Assembly (NCBI RefSeq): GCF_026339995.1
Contig: NZ_JAPEPT010000001.1
Span: forward strand, 1-64,000
DNA from: Streptomyces sp. NBC_01481
Lineage (GTDB): Bacteria > Actinomycetota > Actinomycetes > Streptomycetales > Streptomycetaceae
Direction of reading: 5' to 3'
DNA: 64,000 bases
In this document: piece by piece, positions 34,049 to 42,049 of the stretch
Layout: every line of letters begins with the position of its first letter
Numbering within the stretch: the stretch's first letter is position 1
Position numbers and translations under genes: made by a program
Notes under the pieces: model-generated
The model's input: only the letters and a program-made list of their open reading frames with translations
What the model was told of the DNA's origin: nothing
Databases searched by the model: none

Positions 34049-34615
34049 CTACGTATGCGCCTCCAATGGCACCAGTCGATAGGTCGCGCGGCCGAGGAGT
34101 GCAACCTGTCCGCGGTCGCACAACGTTCTGATCGTCGAGCGGACCGAATTCGGCGGTGTTTGAGGGCGGCCGCGCTGGACGTGAGCTCGGATTGAGGAGA
34201 GCTGGGTCGCCTGTCCGTCGGACAGGGCTTCAAGAACGAGTGCCCTCACCGTGGGTGCAGCTGGGCCGGCGTCATGTGTCGAGCGGCCCGGGCTGCTGGC
34301 CCGCGGTTTGGGCTGGTCCGGCTGTTCGGCTTCAGCCCCGCCGGCGGTGTCGCGGTCAGGCTGAGTGAGAAGTTGCTCAGCATCGGCGATGATCTCGCGC
34401 ACCACCGCGAGCCGCTCCGAGGCCACTGTGTGCTCCTGTTCCGCGGCCGCGAGCTCCCGCTCGGCCTCGATGAGGCGCTGGCGCAGTTCGTTCACGTAAT
34501 ACGCAGCCTTGGTACACGCCTCGTCGGCGGAGACCCACTTGTCTCGCTCGGCGGCCTCGATCTGGCGCAGATGGGCGACAAAGGAGCCCTCTGCATTGCT
34601 TGCCCTCGTGTGCAC
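34049..34615 (-). CDS. Coiled-coil protein with C-terminal winged helix
   Basis: GTG 34615 is chosen because GGAGGCGGA lies immediately upstream; 188 residues. The N-terminal half is a long coiled coil (about 10-90: LRQIEAAERDKWVSADEACT, NELRQRLIEAERELAAAEQE), followed by a Pro/Ala linker and a C-terminal winged helix (about 125-185: LVLEALSDGQATQLSSIRAH, TPPNSVRSTIRTLCDRGQVA). The layout suggests an oligomeric DNA-binding protein. A strong terminator separates it from the next genes, so it is its own transcription unit. The family is not recognised. Confidence 0.6.
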   Translation of the reverse strand: MHTRASNAEGSFVAHLRQIEAAERDKWVSADEACTKAAYYVNELRQRLIEAERELAAAEQEHTVASERLAVVREIIADAEQLLTQPDRDTAGGAEAEQPDQPKPRASSPGRSTHDAGPAAPTVRALVLEALSDGQATQLSSIRAHVQRGRPQTPPNSVRSTIRTLCDRGQVALLGRATYRLVPLEAHT

Positions 34616-35118
34616 GCTCCGCCTCCCCCCTGAGTGATCCACGCACAAGCTAGCGATCCGAAGCTCGCACCGCAGGGGAATGGCGACACTCGAAGCACTT
34701 CTTCTCGCCCGCACCTGGCGACACGTCAAATCAAAATGGTCAAACCCCAGTTGAAGGCCCTGGGTTGCGTTCCTGCGGGGTGCATCAGTCGAAGGCTACT
34801 TCGCCCCAGAGCGGGCTAGGCAGAGCATGCGGCCAATGCGGGCATCAGAGAAGCTGGCTCGCCTCCGGTGACCTCATCCGAGGATGCCCAGTGCCTGCCG
34901 GATCCAGCTGCGCCCGACCGGCACCCCGGTCGGCCCTCCTGGCGGTCGCGTTGGTTCCCCGGGTGCTGTGTCGGGCCTCGCCCCCATCCATGACATCCGA
35001 CGGGGCGCGATGGCCGCAAAACACCCGGGCAGTCGGCTCTGAAGCTCTATGCTGTTCCGTACTTGCAACACTCGATTGGAATCCCTGATGGGATTCCCTA
35101 CGGGGAAGGGTCGGGCCC
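34616..35118. promoter_or_regulatory. Divergent regulatory gap with shared operator at 35052-35071
   Basis: A 500-bp gap separates the coiled-coil gene from the XRE gene. It contains the operator-like TGTTCCGTACTTGCAACAC (35053-35071) 48 bp before the XRE start, and GGAATCCC-TGATG-GGATTCCC (35079-35099), an 8-bp inverted repeat. The rest shows no gene. Confidence 0.55.
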
Positions 35119-35466
35119 ATGGGTGCGTGGGATGATCTCGGCGTGCCCCGGAGCAGCAATGACAAGCAGCCGCGCGACTACGTCGCAGACGGCACTTGGC
35201 CCCATGCTGTCCTGGCTCCTGGTGCGCCGGTCAGCGCCTACTACGGCCAGTCCCTCTCCAGGAACCTGGAGCGAGCCATGGCGTCCACCGGGCATACGTT
35301 GCGTAGCCTTGCCGAGGCGACAGGCCTTACCCACTCGACGGTCAGCCGGGTTCTCAACGGCAAGGTCATGCCGGACCTGGGCACGCTGGCCCGCCTCGAG
35401 GCGGCTTTCGGCTTTCAGCTCTGGCCCGGGCCGGCGGCTCTGCCGCCGAGTCCGCCAAAGCCCTGA
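35119..35466 (+). CDS. XRE-family repressor linked to the recombinase-like operon
   Basis: ATG 35119, with GGGGAAGGG upstream, gives 115 residues. The helix-turn-helix (about 50-105) reads LERAMASTGHTLRSLAEATG, LTHSTVSRVLNGKVMP and LARLEAAFGFQLWPGP. The N-terminal 45 residues are probably disordered. An operator overlapping its promoter is repeated upstream of the recombinase-like gene at 32898, so I infer that this protein represses both itself and that operon. Confidence 0.8.
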   Translation: MGAWDDLGVPRSSNDKQPRDYVADGTWPHAVLAPGAPVSAYYGQSLSRNLERAMASTGHTLRSLAEATGLTHSTVSRVLNGKVMPDLGTLARLEAAFGFQLWPGPAALPPSPPKP

Positions 35467-35516
35467 GTCGCTGCTTCGTCCGCCGTTCAGCCCGCCCGGC
35501 GTGCATCCTGAGCGCT

Positions 35517-35963
35517 GTGCCGCATTCTTTTTCTATGGGCATGTATGCACCGAAGGGCCAGCGTGAGGTCCACCTGCTGCGCTTCGACGGTCGCCAGAGG
35601 ATCGGCCTCGTTCGGCACGCTCGGGACTCCTTGAGTCTCCCGACGGCCGCCTGCGCACCACAGGAGTCCTACCGCGAAGCGGTGTGCCGCCTCGTGGACG
35701 GGGCGGCAGCACTTCGCTTCGGTGGGGTTGTGGCACGGCTGGATGTCTATCCCCACGGAGCAGCCGCGCATCGCAAGGTGCGCCTGTTCACGGCGCACGC
35801 TGAGCGTTCCTGCTCCGCATCGTGGCTGTGGATGCCATGGCGTCAGGCCGTCCTGAGGCTGCCCTCGCTCGGCACTTCGGAGCTTGCGGAATTTGTGGAG
35901 GGCTACCTCGAAGGCTGGATCCCGGACGGATGGATCACACTTACTGCAGATCTTCGGCGCTGA
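35517..35963 (+). CDS. NUDIX-like hypothetical protein with degenerate Nudix box
   Basis: The frame from GTG 35517 (alternative ATG 35535) encodes up to 148 residues. The beta-strand pattern (REVHLLRFDGRQRIGLVRHA, FGGVVARLDVYPHGAAAHRK) and the ESYREAVCRLVDGAA helix resemble a Nudix fold, but the GxxxxxExxxxxxxREUxEE box is not intact, so pyrophosphohydrolase activity is doubtful. It follows the XRE gene by 50 bp and may be co-transcribed. Confidence 0.5.
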   Translation: MPHSFSMGMYAPKGQREVHLLRFDGRQRIGLVRHARDSLSLPTAACAPQESYREAVCRLVDGAAALRFGGVVARLDVYPHGAAAHRKVRLFTAHAERSCSASWLWMPWRQAVLRLPSLGTSELAEFVEGYLEGWIPDGWITLTADLRR

Positions 35964-35966
35964 CGT

Positions 35967-36002
35967 CCTTGCTACCGCCTGACCGTTGAGGCGGTAGCAA
36001 GG
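35967..36002 (+). terminator. Perfect stem-loop terminator
   Basis: A 14-bp perfect stem (CCTTGCTACCGCCT with AGGCGGTAGCAAGG) and an 8-nt loop begin just after the stop of the Nudix-like gene. Confidence 0.9.
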
Positions 36003-36437
36003 AGGCTTCGGTACAGCAGGAACATCCTCGGCGCGAGGGAATGATCTTCCTCTGCGCAAGGAATGTCCGGTGGAGGAACCTGCCCCACCGGCGAGGGGGC
36101 TTGTCCCGGGGATGCGGCATCGGATGGCTCTGCGGAAAGCGAGCGCCTGCTTGCCGACCAGAATTCCCGGCGCACCTGTCGGCATGTTAAGCGCCATCGG
36201 CTCTGGCCGCCTCCGGGCGGGCCGTCGCTCGCCCATCTTCCCTGACGTTGCTGGTCAGGATGACAGGGAAGGGAGGGCCCGGGCCGATGAACGGCGTGCG
36301 TTGTTGAGCTGAGTCACCGTGCCAGTGCCGAGCTCCCGGGCAGAGGTCGTCCATCAGCCGGGCCCCATCATGAATCATTGCACAGTGCAAACGTGAGTCC
36401 ACGTGTTCGTACGCCCCCAGCCCGGTCGCCGTTGTGC
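36003..36437. other. Gap carrying a copy of the 24-bp conserved element
   Basis: No gene is supported in these 435 bp. At 36153-36176 lies the third copy of the GCCGACCAG-N2-TTCCCGGC-N-CACC element found upstream of genes at 39270 and 43277; here no intact gene follows it on the minus strand. An 8-bp inverted repeat CTTCCCTG/CAGGGAAG spans 36236-36272. Confidence 0.5.
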
Positions 36438-37130
36438 CTACCGTGGTTTGACGGCGGCCTCGACCTCCTGGAAGGTCTTGGTTTCGACAAGCCCTGTGTC
36501 TTCCAGGACTTCGAGGTGGTCCAGGACGGTCTGGTTGGCCTGGCGTGCGTGACGGCGGATGAGGTCGTTCTGGGTGGCGGCCCTGACTTCGCCGATGGTG
36601 GCGAAGATCTTTCCGTGCGAGGCGCGCAGCAGGTTGGCGAAGAGGCGGTCGAATTCGTCGCCGTGGGCGTTGTCCAACTGGGTGACCCAGCCTTGCTGTT
36701 CTGGTGTGGCCTGGTTCGGGAGCGCGACTCCGAGGATCTGGGCGTCCTCGCGTACCAGTTGGTCGAGCTTGCTGTGGCCGTCGATCAGGTGCAGTCCTGC
36801 TCGCCTCACGGCATCGCTGGAGGCGTGCGTCTGTGCGAGCCGGCCGGCGGGTATCTCCCACAGCCCGGCCTGCCGCACCTTGATGAGGAAGGTCTTGTCC
36901 ACCTCCGTCACCGGCTGCGGGCCCGCCTGGGACTGGCCGAGGGCGCCGGAGGTGGTGGTGTGGCCGCTGCCGTGCTGAGCGACACCGGCTGTCGTCGGGT
37001 CAGCCGATGCTTCGCCGCTGATGCCCCGTATCGCGATCAGGACGGTGGCGACGGCGGCACAGGCAGCAGCGATGATCGCGATCGTCCGCATCGAAGTCTT
37101 GGGCGGTGTTGCGCGTCGGTTCGGACACAT
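36438..37130 (-). CDS. DUF4142-family secreted or membrane-anchored protein
   Basis: Start ATG 37130 (MCPNRRATPPKTSMRTIAII) gives 230 residues. A hydrophobic N-terminal helix (about 15-32) acts as anchor or signal. The DUF4142 helical domain follows (about 70-220): TFLIKVRQAGLWEIPAGRLA, LIDGHSKLDQLVREDAQILG, GDEFDRLFANLLRASHGKIF. DUF4142 proteins have a ferritin-like bundle and are exported; their role is unknown, often linked to stress. It stands alone, downstream of a decayed ClC gene. Confidence 0.85.
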   Translation of the reverse strand: MCPNRRATPPKTSMRTIAIIAAACAAVATVLIAIRGISGEASADPTTAGVAQHGSGHTTTSGALGQSQAGPQPVTEVDKTFLIKVRQAGLWEIPAGRLAQTHASSDAVRRAGLHLIDGHSKLDQLVREDAQILGVALPNQATPEQQGWVTQLDNAHGDEFDRLFANLLRASHGKIFATIGEVRAATQNDLIRRHARQANQTVLDHLEVLEDTGLVETKTFQEVEAAVKPR

Positions 37131-37357
37131 GATGCCTCCCGGTTCGGCATTGAGGACTGTTCCTTCATGTCGTCGGGAGCTCGTTGTGGCGGCTGGCACG
37201 GCACGCAGGAGTAGGTACGCAGGCGAGCACGGAGATGTTCAACGGGCTTTGAAATGGGCGCTCGTCCGGCTCGGCACCGCTGTGATGCGTCTCCTTGATG
37301 TGCCCAAAGCGAGTCAGGGCAATCCGATTCCGCACCCTGGCAGGCAACCTGTCCCGA

Positions 37358-37852
37358 TCAGTCATGACAGCACCCTTGCGAGCCGGTACAGCTAGCCAGC
37401 GGACTCGAATTCGCTTGGGCCAGGTCGCCTGCCGCGACCGGTGCCGTGTCCGTGGTGCTGTCGAGGCGTGTAAGGGCCTCGGCCGCCGCGCGGATGGTCA
37501 GCATGCCGAGGCAGCGCCCGTGAGCGTCCAGCACGGGCAGTGCGCCGTGCGGGGAGAGTCTCAACAGCCGTGCGGCTTCGATGACTTCGGTGGAGGCGGG
37601 CAGTGTCAGCACCGGCGGTGTCGTGGCGGATTCGCCACTCCAGATGCGCACCGCCGTGACCGCGTCGTGAAGTCGACACCTTGCCGACGCAGTTTGAGGG
37701 TATAGATCGTGTCCCGTGACAGCAGCCGGGCGGTGAGCAGGGCGAGGGCGATGCCCGCAGCCAGCGGCGGCACGATCGAGAACTGGCTGGTGAGTTCGAA
37801 CAGGAGCGCCGCGGCCGTGAGGGGGGTGCCGGAGGTGGCGGCGAACACGGTG
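37358..37852 (-). pseudogene. ClC-type chloride channel, C-terminal remnant with frameshift
   Basis: On the minus strand the sequence begins inside the channel (FAATSGTPLTAAALLFELTS, then LAAGIALALLTARLL and IYTLKLRRQGVDF) and, after a frameshift near 37672, continues into a CBS-like domain (AVTAVRIWSGES, TEVIEAARLLRLSPHGALPV). The N-terminal membrane part is absent: at 37852 the sequence switches to a PP2C fragment on the opposite strand. The gene is dead. Confidence 0.8.
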
Positions 37853-38210
37853 GGACAGGGAGCTGCAGGGCGAGAAGTTCGTCACCGCTGTGCCGGCCGA
37901 GGTGAGCGGCGACCGAAGCGTCACCCTGCTCAACTACGGCCACCCCGCGACTGTGGTCGTACGCCCCGACGGCACGGTCCACTTCGCCGCACCACCCCGC
38001 AATGCCCTGCCGCTCGGCCTCGGCATCCGCGGCACAGACGCACCGCGGCCGTACGAGACGGATTTCACCCCCGGCGAGCGAGCCGTCCTGCTCAAGGACC
38101 CAGACCCCGAGACAGCTCTTCAGACGCTGCGCCGCGACCTCGTCCAGCACGTCGAAGGACCCCTCCACGATGATGCGGCCATGCTCCTGCTCAGATACCA
38201 CAGGTGGTGA
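37853..38210 (+). pseudogene. PP2C/SpoIIE-type phosphatase, C-terminal remnant with internal deletion
   Basis: The frame reads WDRELQGEKFVTAVPAEV, NYGHPATVVVRPDGTVHFAA, LGLGIRGTDAPRPYETDFTP and GERAVLL, typical of Streptomyces SpoIIE-type phosphatases. The next family segment (YTDGVTEARD with a metal-binding Asp) is missing; the sequence jumps to TALQTLRRDLVQHV and DDAAMLLLRYH. Neither a start codon nor the N-terminal half is present. Confidence 0.75.
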
Positions 38211-38277
38211 CGGACGGTTCTGGTCGGGACATCGGGGTGGAGGCCGAGGTATGGCCGGAGCACGGTAGAAAGGGGGC

Positions 38278-38811
38278 ATGGCCGAGAAAGCGCAGCCTTC
38301 ACAGGGCATGGATGACGTCGACGCGGTGACCCGTGCGGTGCTGACGGCGTCCCGGCTGCTGGTCGCCGTCTCCGCGCGCTCCCTGGCTGCAGTCGAGGAC
38401 CGGGTGACGCTGCCCCAGTTCCGGCTGCTGGTGGTGCTGTCCACCCATGGTCCGGCCAAGCTCGTGGTGCTCGCCGAGCGCCTCGGCGTCAAGCCGTCGA
38501 CCGCGATGCGCATGGTCGACCGGCTTATCTCGGCTGGCCTGACAGACCGGCAGACTAACCCCGACAACCGCCGTGAAACCGTGTTGCAGTTGACGATCGA
38601 GGGCCGCAGGCTCGTCGAGGACGTCACCGCCAGGCGCCGACAGGAGATCGCGTCGATCGTGGAGCGTCTCGCCCCGGAACAGCGCTCCGCGCTGATCGGT
38701 GCGCTGACCGCGTTCACCGAGGCCGGCGGAGAACCGGCCGTACCGGCTGCGGAGGACGGTGGCTTGTATCCGTTGGGCTGGACGGACATGGCTGCGCCGC
38801 AGGGCAGTTGA
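38278..38811 (+). CDS. MarR-family transcriptional regulator
   Basis: ATG 38278 gives 177 residues. The winged helix (about 35-125) contains LPQFRLLVVLSTHGPAKLVV, LAERLGVKPSTAMRMVDRLI and the wing TNPDNRRETVLQLT, close to other Streptomyces MarR regulators. An acidic C-terminal tail of about 30 residues follows. A target is not obvious; flanking genes are a PP2C remnant and a convergent small membrane protein. Confidence 0.88.
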   Translation: MAEKAQPSQGMDDVDAVTRAVLTASRLLVAVSARSLAAVEDRVTLPQFRLLVVLSTHGPAKLVVLAERLGVKPSTAMRMVDRLISAGLTDRQTNPDNRRETVLQLTIEGRRLVEDVTARRRQEIASIVERLAPEQRSALIGALTAFTEAGGEPAVPAAEDGGLYPLGWTDMAAPQGS

Positions 38812-38970
38812 GCCATATTGCGGGCTCGTGTCAGATGCGGGCCCCCGTTCGCTTGCAGTCACGCCGAAGACGCCCCGACCACAGGGCGGCGACGCGGAAG
38901 ATCACGACGCAGGTCAGCTCGCCGAACCGTCCGGATCGCCGTAGAGGTGGTGCGCCGCAATGAGGCGGGG

Positions 38971-39270
38971 TCACGGCGCCAATTCCCTGGCACCGATGTC
39001 CGCACTGGCCGGGCGCCGATGCGCCCGGATCTCGCCGTACGCGACCAACAGCGTCGCCATATTCAATGGGAAGGCGACGGTTGATGCGATCACCGTGATT
39101 CCGGCGGCCCGGGTGAGGCTGGCGGCCAGCGCCGCGCACAGCAGCGCGGCGGGCAGCAACCGGCGCCGCGTGGGCAGGTCCCGTATGCGCCACACGCGTA
39201 CGCACAGGATCACATTGAGCGTCAGGAAAGCCACGGCCCAGGCGGCAAGCACGACCAGGGACAAGGGCAT
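38971..39270 (-). CDS. Small three-helix membrane protein under the 24-bp element
   Basis: ATG 39270 has GGAGATC upstream on the minus strand; 99 residues. Three hydrophobic stretches (MPLSLVVLAAWAVAFLTLNV, RRLLPAALLCAALAASLT, GITVIASTVAFPLNMATLLV) are separated by a basic loop (RVWRIRDLPTRRR). I know no function. The copy of the 24-bp element at 39302-39325 lies 31 nt upstream of the start, so it probably forms part of the leader. Confidence 0.65.
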   Translation of the reverse strand: MPLSLVVLAAWAVAFLTLNVILCVRVWRIRDLPTRRRLLPAALLCAALAASLTRAAGITVIASTVAFPLNMATLLVAYGEIRAHRRPASADIGARELAP

Positions 39271-39301
39271 CGGCGGATCTCCAGAGCAGAAGGAATTTCA
39301 T

Positions 39302-39325
39302 GCCGACCAGACTTCCCGGCTCACC
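39302..39325 (-). promoter_or_regulatory. Conserved 24-bp leader element, copy B
   Basis: On the minus strand: GGTG-N-GCCGGGAA-NN-CTGGTCGGC. It matches copies at 43319-43342 and 36153-36176 at 21 of 24 positions. A TAGGAT-like -10 lies just upstream (39345-39350), so the element should be at the very 5' end of the transcript. Confidence 0.6.
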
Positions 39326-39406
39326 TGCCGTGATCCTAGGGCGCGCCTGTGCCCGGCGACAGCGGCGCCCCCGCCTGGAACAGATCCATGGGGAAGCTCC
39401 GGCCGG

Positions 39407-39892
39407 TCACGGCCGAGTCGTGCCGCCGTAGCCGCCCGACGCTGCGAGGAGCTCATGCAGAAGATGGGCGGCTGTGATCACCCCAAGCAGATGGGTGCCG
39501 TCCTTGGCCTTCTCGGCCACGGCCACCAGCGGGCTGCGGACCCGTGCCATGAGCGCCGCCACTTCCAGCGCGGTGTCGTCGGGATCCGCGATGGGCGGCG
39601 GGGACGGGGTGCTGGGGAGGCAGTCGCCGACACTGCGTCCGACCAGGTACTGGCACAGGCGGTCGGCGTGCTTCTCGTCGACGACCGCGGCCAGAGTCGG
39701 GTCCTCGATCACGTACTCGGGCACCAGAACTTTGACCATCTGGGAGGCGGGCAGAATCGCCTTGGGCTCGCCGTGCTCATCCAGCACCAAGAGCCCGGGA
39801 AGTTTGTGCTCGGCCATGAGCCGGGCCGCCTCCAGCGCGTCGCTGCCGACGCTCACCGATTCGTACTCGACTGCCAGGTCTCGTGCGCGCAC
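39407..39892 (-). CDS. CBS-domain pair protein
   Basis: 161 residues from ATG 39892. Two CBS motifs are visible: ARDLAVEYESVSVGSDALEA and MAEHKLPGLLVLDEHGEP, then ALEVAALMARVRSPLVAVAE with HLLGVITAAHLLHELL. Stand-alone CBS pairs bind adenosyl nucleotides and often regulate transporters. It closes a cluster with two CBS proteins and two ion transporters on the minus strand. It is similar in length and layout to the CBS protein at 41591. Confidence 0.85.
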   Translation of the reverse strand: MRARDLAVEYESVSVGSDALEAARLMAEHKLPGLLVLDEHGEPKAILPASQMVKVLVPEYVIEDPTLAAVVDEKHADRLCQYLVGRSVGDCLPSTPSPPPIADPDDTALEVAALMARVRSPLVAVAEKAKDGTHLLGVITAAHLLHELLAASGGYGGTTRP

Positions 39893-40001
39893 GGCCGGCT
39901 CCTCGTCTGCTCGTCATGTCCCTGTTCCCAGCGTCGGTCATCACTGGGGCTCCCGGCGATGACCTTGACGCGACACATACAGTCCGCGATTCGGTCCCCG
40001 T

Positions 40002-40292
40002 TCATTCCCGCCCCTTGCTGGCTTGGTCCATGAGCCGGTCGACGATGAACGCGGTCAGGATCCCACTCAGCAGCGCCCATATGGCATGGCCGGGATCGGT
40101 TCCGCCGAATGCGAGCGCCGCACCCAAGGCGGCCGCAGATGCGGTACCCGCCATCACCGCCGTTCTGTTCGTCAGGAACCGCCACTGCTCTCGAGCGGTG
40201 CCCGGCCGGCGCAGTTCGCCCAGCGCGGTGCGGATGACGAGTGCGGCCGCGACAATGCTGCATCCGAGTGCGGCCTGGGTCCATGTGGTCAT
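40002..40292 (-). CDS. Small membrane protein of the ion-transport cluster
   Basis: ATG 40292 lies 3 bp after the upstream permease gene end, so it is co-transcribed; 96 residues. There are hydrophobic segments near residues 5-22 (AALGCSIVAAALVIRTAL), 43-62 (TAVMAGTASAAALGAALAFG) and 66-85 (PGHAIWALLSGILTAFIVDR). It may be a small transporter subunit; no family is recognised. Confidence 0.65.
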   Translation of the reverse strand: MTTWTQAALGCSIVAAALVIRTALGELRRPGTAREQWRFLTNRTAVMAGTASAAALGAALAFGGTDPGHAIWALLSGILTAFIVDRLMDQASKGRE

Positions 40293-40295
40293 CGG

Positions 40296-41594
40296 TCAGG
40301 CCAGGGCGAAGTAGCGCAGCCACACATACCCCGCCGACATCGCCACGGTGACGGCGGTGACGACGAGCCCGTACTTGGTGAACTGCCAGAAGGAGATGGG
40401 GGTGCGGTTGCGTTCGGCGATGCCGAGGACAACGACGTTGGCGCTGGCGCCGATCGCGGTGGCGTTGCCGCCGAGGTCCGCGCCGATGGCCAGGGCCCAC
40501 CACATGACATGGTTCGTGTCGCCGCCCATCGCCTCGACCAGGTCGCTCGTGATGGGCGCCATGGTGGCGACGTACGGGATGTTGTCGATGATGCCGGACA
40601 GTACGGCGGAGGCGCCGAGCATCAGCATGGAGCCGCCAAGCTCGTTGTCGCCGATGGCGTCGGCGAGGGCCTTGGACACCTCGCCGATCACGCCGGTCTC
40701 GATCAAGCCGCCGATCATGATGAACAGCCCGGCGAAGAAGGCGAGCGTCGGCCACTCGACCTCGGCCAGCACCTCCCCGGTCTCCGCAGTGGACAGGGCG
40801 ATCAGCAGACCGGCGCCCAACAGCGCGACGACGCTGGGCTCGTAGTGGAGCACCGGGTGCAGGACGAATCCGGCGACGACCAGAGCCAGGACGATCAGGC
40901 CCTGAACCAGGAGCCGGGGGTCACGGATGGCTTCGCGCTCCTCCAGCTCCATCACCTCGGCCGCGCGGTCCTCGTCGTAGACGAAGGACTTACGGAACAG
41001 CCAGCGGCACATGGCGATCAGGACCACGATCAGCAGAGCGGACAGCGGCGCGAGGTGGACGAGGAAGTCATTGAAGGTGAGGCCGGCCCGGCTGGCGATG
41101 ATGATGTTCGGCGGATCACCGACGAGGGTCGACATACCGCCGATGTTGGAGGCCAGGACCTCGGCGATCAGGAACGGGGCGACCGGCAGGGCGAGCCGTT
41201 CGCACACCAGCAGGGTCACCGGCGCGACCAGCAGCACGGTGGTGACGTTGTCGAGCAGCGCCGAGGCCACCGCGGTGATGACGACCAGCATGGTCATCAC
41301 CCGGAAGGGCCTGGCCTTGGCTCTCTTCACGGACCAGATGGCCAGGTACTCGAACATGCCGGTCTTCTTCAGCACGCCGACGATCATCATCATGCCCATC
41401 AGCAGGAAGATGACGTTCCAGTCGATGCCGCTGTGCTCGGAGTAGAAGGCGGACGTGTCGTCGGTCGCCCTGATCGCCAGCATCAGCCCGGCGCCACCGA
41501 GAGCGGCCGCCACCCGGTGGATCTTCTCGCTGATGATCAGGGCGTACGTGCCGGCGAAGACGACGATCGCGGCCCAGCTCTGCCAGTCGTTCAC
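40296..41594 (-). CDS. SLC13/ArsB-NhaD-type ion permease
   Basis: GTG 41594 (VNDWQSWAAIVVFAGTYALI) overlaps the CBS gene stop; 432 residues with about 11-12 helices. ArsB/NhaD-type motifs are visible: VITAVASALLDNVTTVLLVA and EVLASNIGGMSTLVGDPPNI in the first half, ASAVLSGIIDNIPYVATMAP and GADLGGNATAIGASANVVVL in the second. These repeated Asn-Pro/Asp-Asn signatures form the ion path. The substrate (arsenite, citrate or Na+/H+ exchange) cannot be set from sequence; the antiporter neighbour suggests Na+ or H+ balance. Confidence 0.85.
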   Translation of the reverse strand: MNDWQSWAAIVVFAGTYALIISEKIHRVAAALGGAGLMLAIRATDDTSAFYSEHSGIDWNVIFLLMGMMMIVGVLKKTGMFEYLAIWSVKRAKARPFRVMTMLVVITAVASALLDNVTTVLLVAPVTLLVCERLALPVAPFLIAEVLASNIGGMSTLVGDPPNIIIASRAGLTFNDFLVHLAPLSALLIVVLIAMCRWLFRKSFVYDEDRAAEVMELEEREAIRDPRLLVQGLIVLALVVAGFVLHPVLHYEPSVVALLGAGLLIALSTAETGEVLAEVEWPTLAFFAGLFIMIGGLIETGVIGEVSKALADAIGDNELGGSMLMLGASAVLSGIIDNIPYVATMAPITSDLVEAMGGDTNHVMWWALAIGADLGGNATAIGASANVVVLGIAERNRTPISFWQFTKYGLVVTAVTVAMSAGYVWLRYFALA

Positions 41595-42049
41595 GATCCT
41601 CCGATGAGTCGTTCCAACAGGCGGGCGGCCGTGATGGCGCCCACCAGCCGGACCTGGTTCCCGTCGCGTTCGATGACGGCGACCAGTGGGGTGTGGGTCC
41701 GTGCCATGAGTGCTGTCACCTGCAGGGCTCCCGCGTCGGGCCCGACCACCGGCGGCGTGTACGTCCGCGGAGGAAGCCACGCGGTGACCGCCAGACCCGC
41801 GATCTTCTCAGTGACCTCGGCGAGGTGCCGGTCGTCGATTGCGGCTGCCCGCCGCGGGTCTTCCAGTACGTACTCGGGTACCAGCTGCTTGATGAGCTGG
41901 GAGCCCTGCACGATGGCGTACGGTCGCTGGGCGGTATCGAGCACGAGCAGCGCGGGCAGCTCGTGCTCGGTGAGCAGCCGTGCCGCATCCACCGCGCTGA
42001 TGTCCGTCGAGACAGAGGGGTAGGGTTCTGCGAGGTCACGCGCGAGCAT
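41591..42049 (-). CDS. CBS-domain pair protein between two transporters
   Basis: 152 residues from ATG 42049, overlapping the antiporter gene end by 14 bp and the permease start by 4 bp. The CBS motifs are ARDLAEPYPSVSTDISAVDA with LLTEHELPALLVLD, and ALQVTALMARTHTPLVAVIE with LVGAITAARLLERL. The tight overlap on both sides supports nucleotide-dependent control of one or both transporters. Confidence 0.85.
   Translation of the reverse strand: MLARDLAEPYPSVSTDISAVDAARLLTEHELPALLVLDTAQRPYAIVQGSQLIKQLVPEYVLEDPRRAAAIDDRHLAEVTEKIAGLAVTAWLPPRTYTPPVVGPDAGALQVTALMARTHTPLVAVIERDGNQVRLVGAITAARLLERLIGGS

Noticed and set aside
36003..36437. Minus-strand frame 36187-36861 as a gene
   Set aside because: It is mostly Arg/Pro-rich antisense of the DUF4142 gene and has no motif.
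40023..42023. 666-codon plus-strand frame opposite the permease and CBS genes
   Set aside because: Low-complexity Gly/Asp/His/Gln content and no ribosome site; the minus-strand genes have start/stop overlaps and family motifs.
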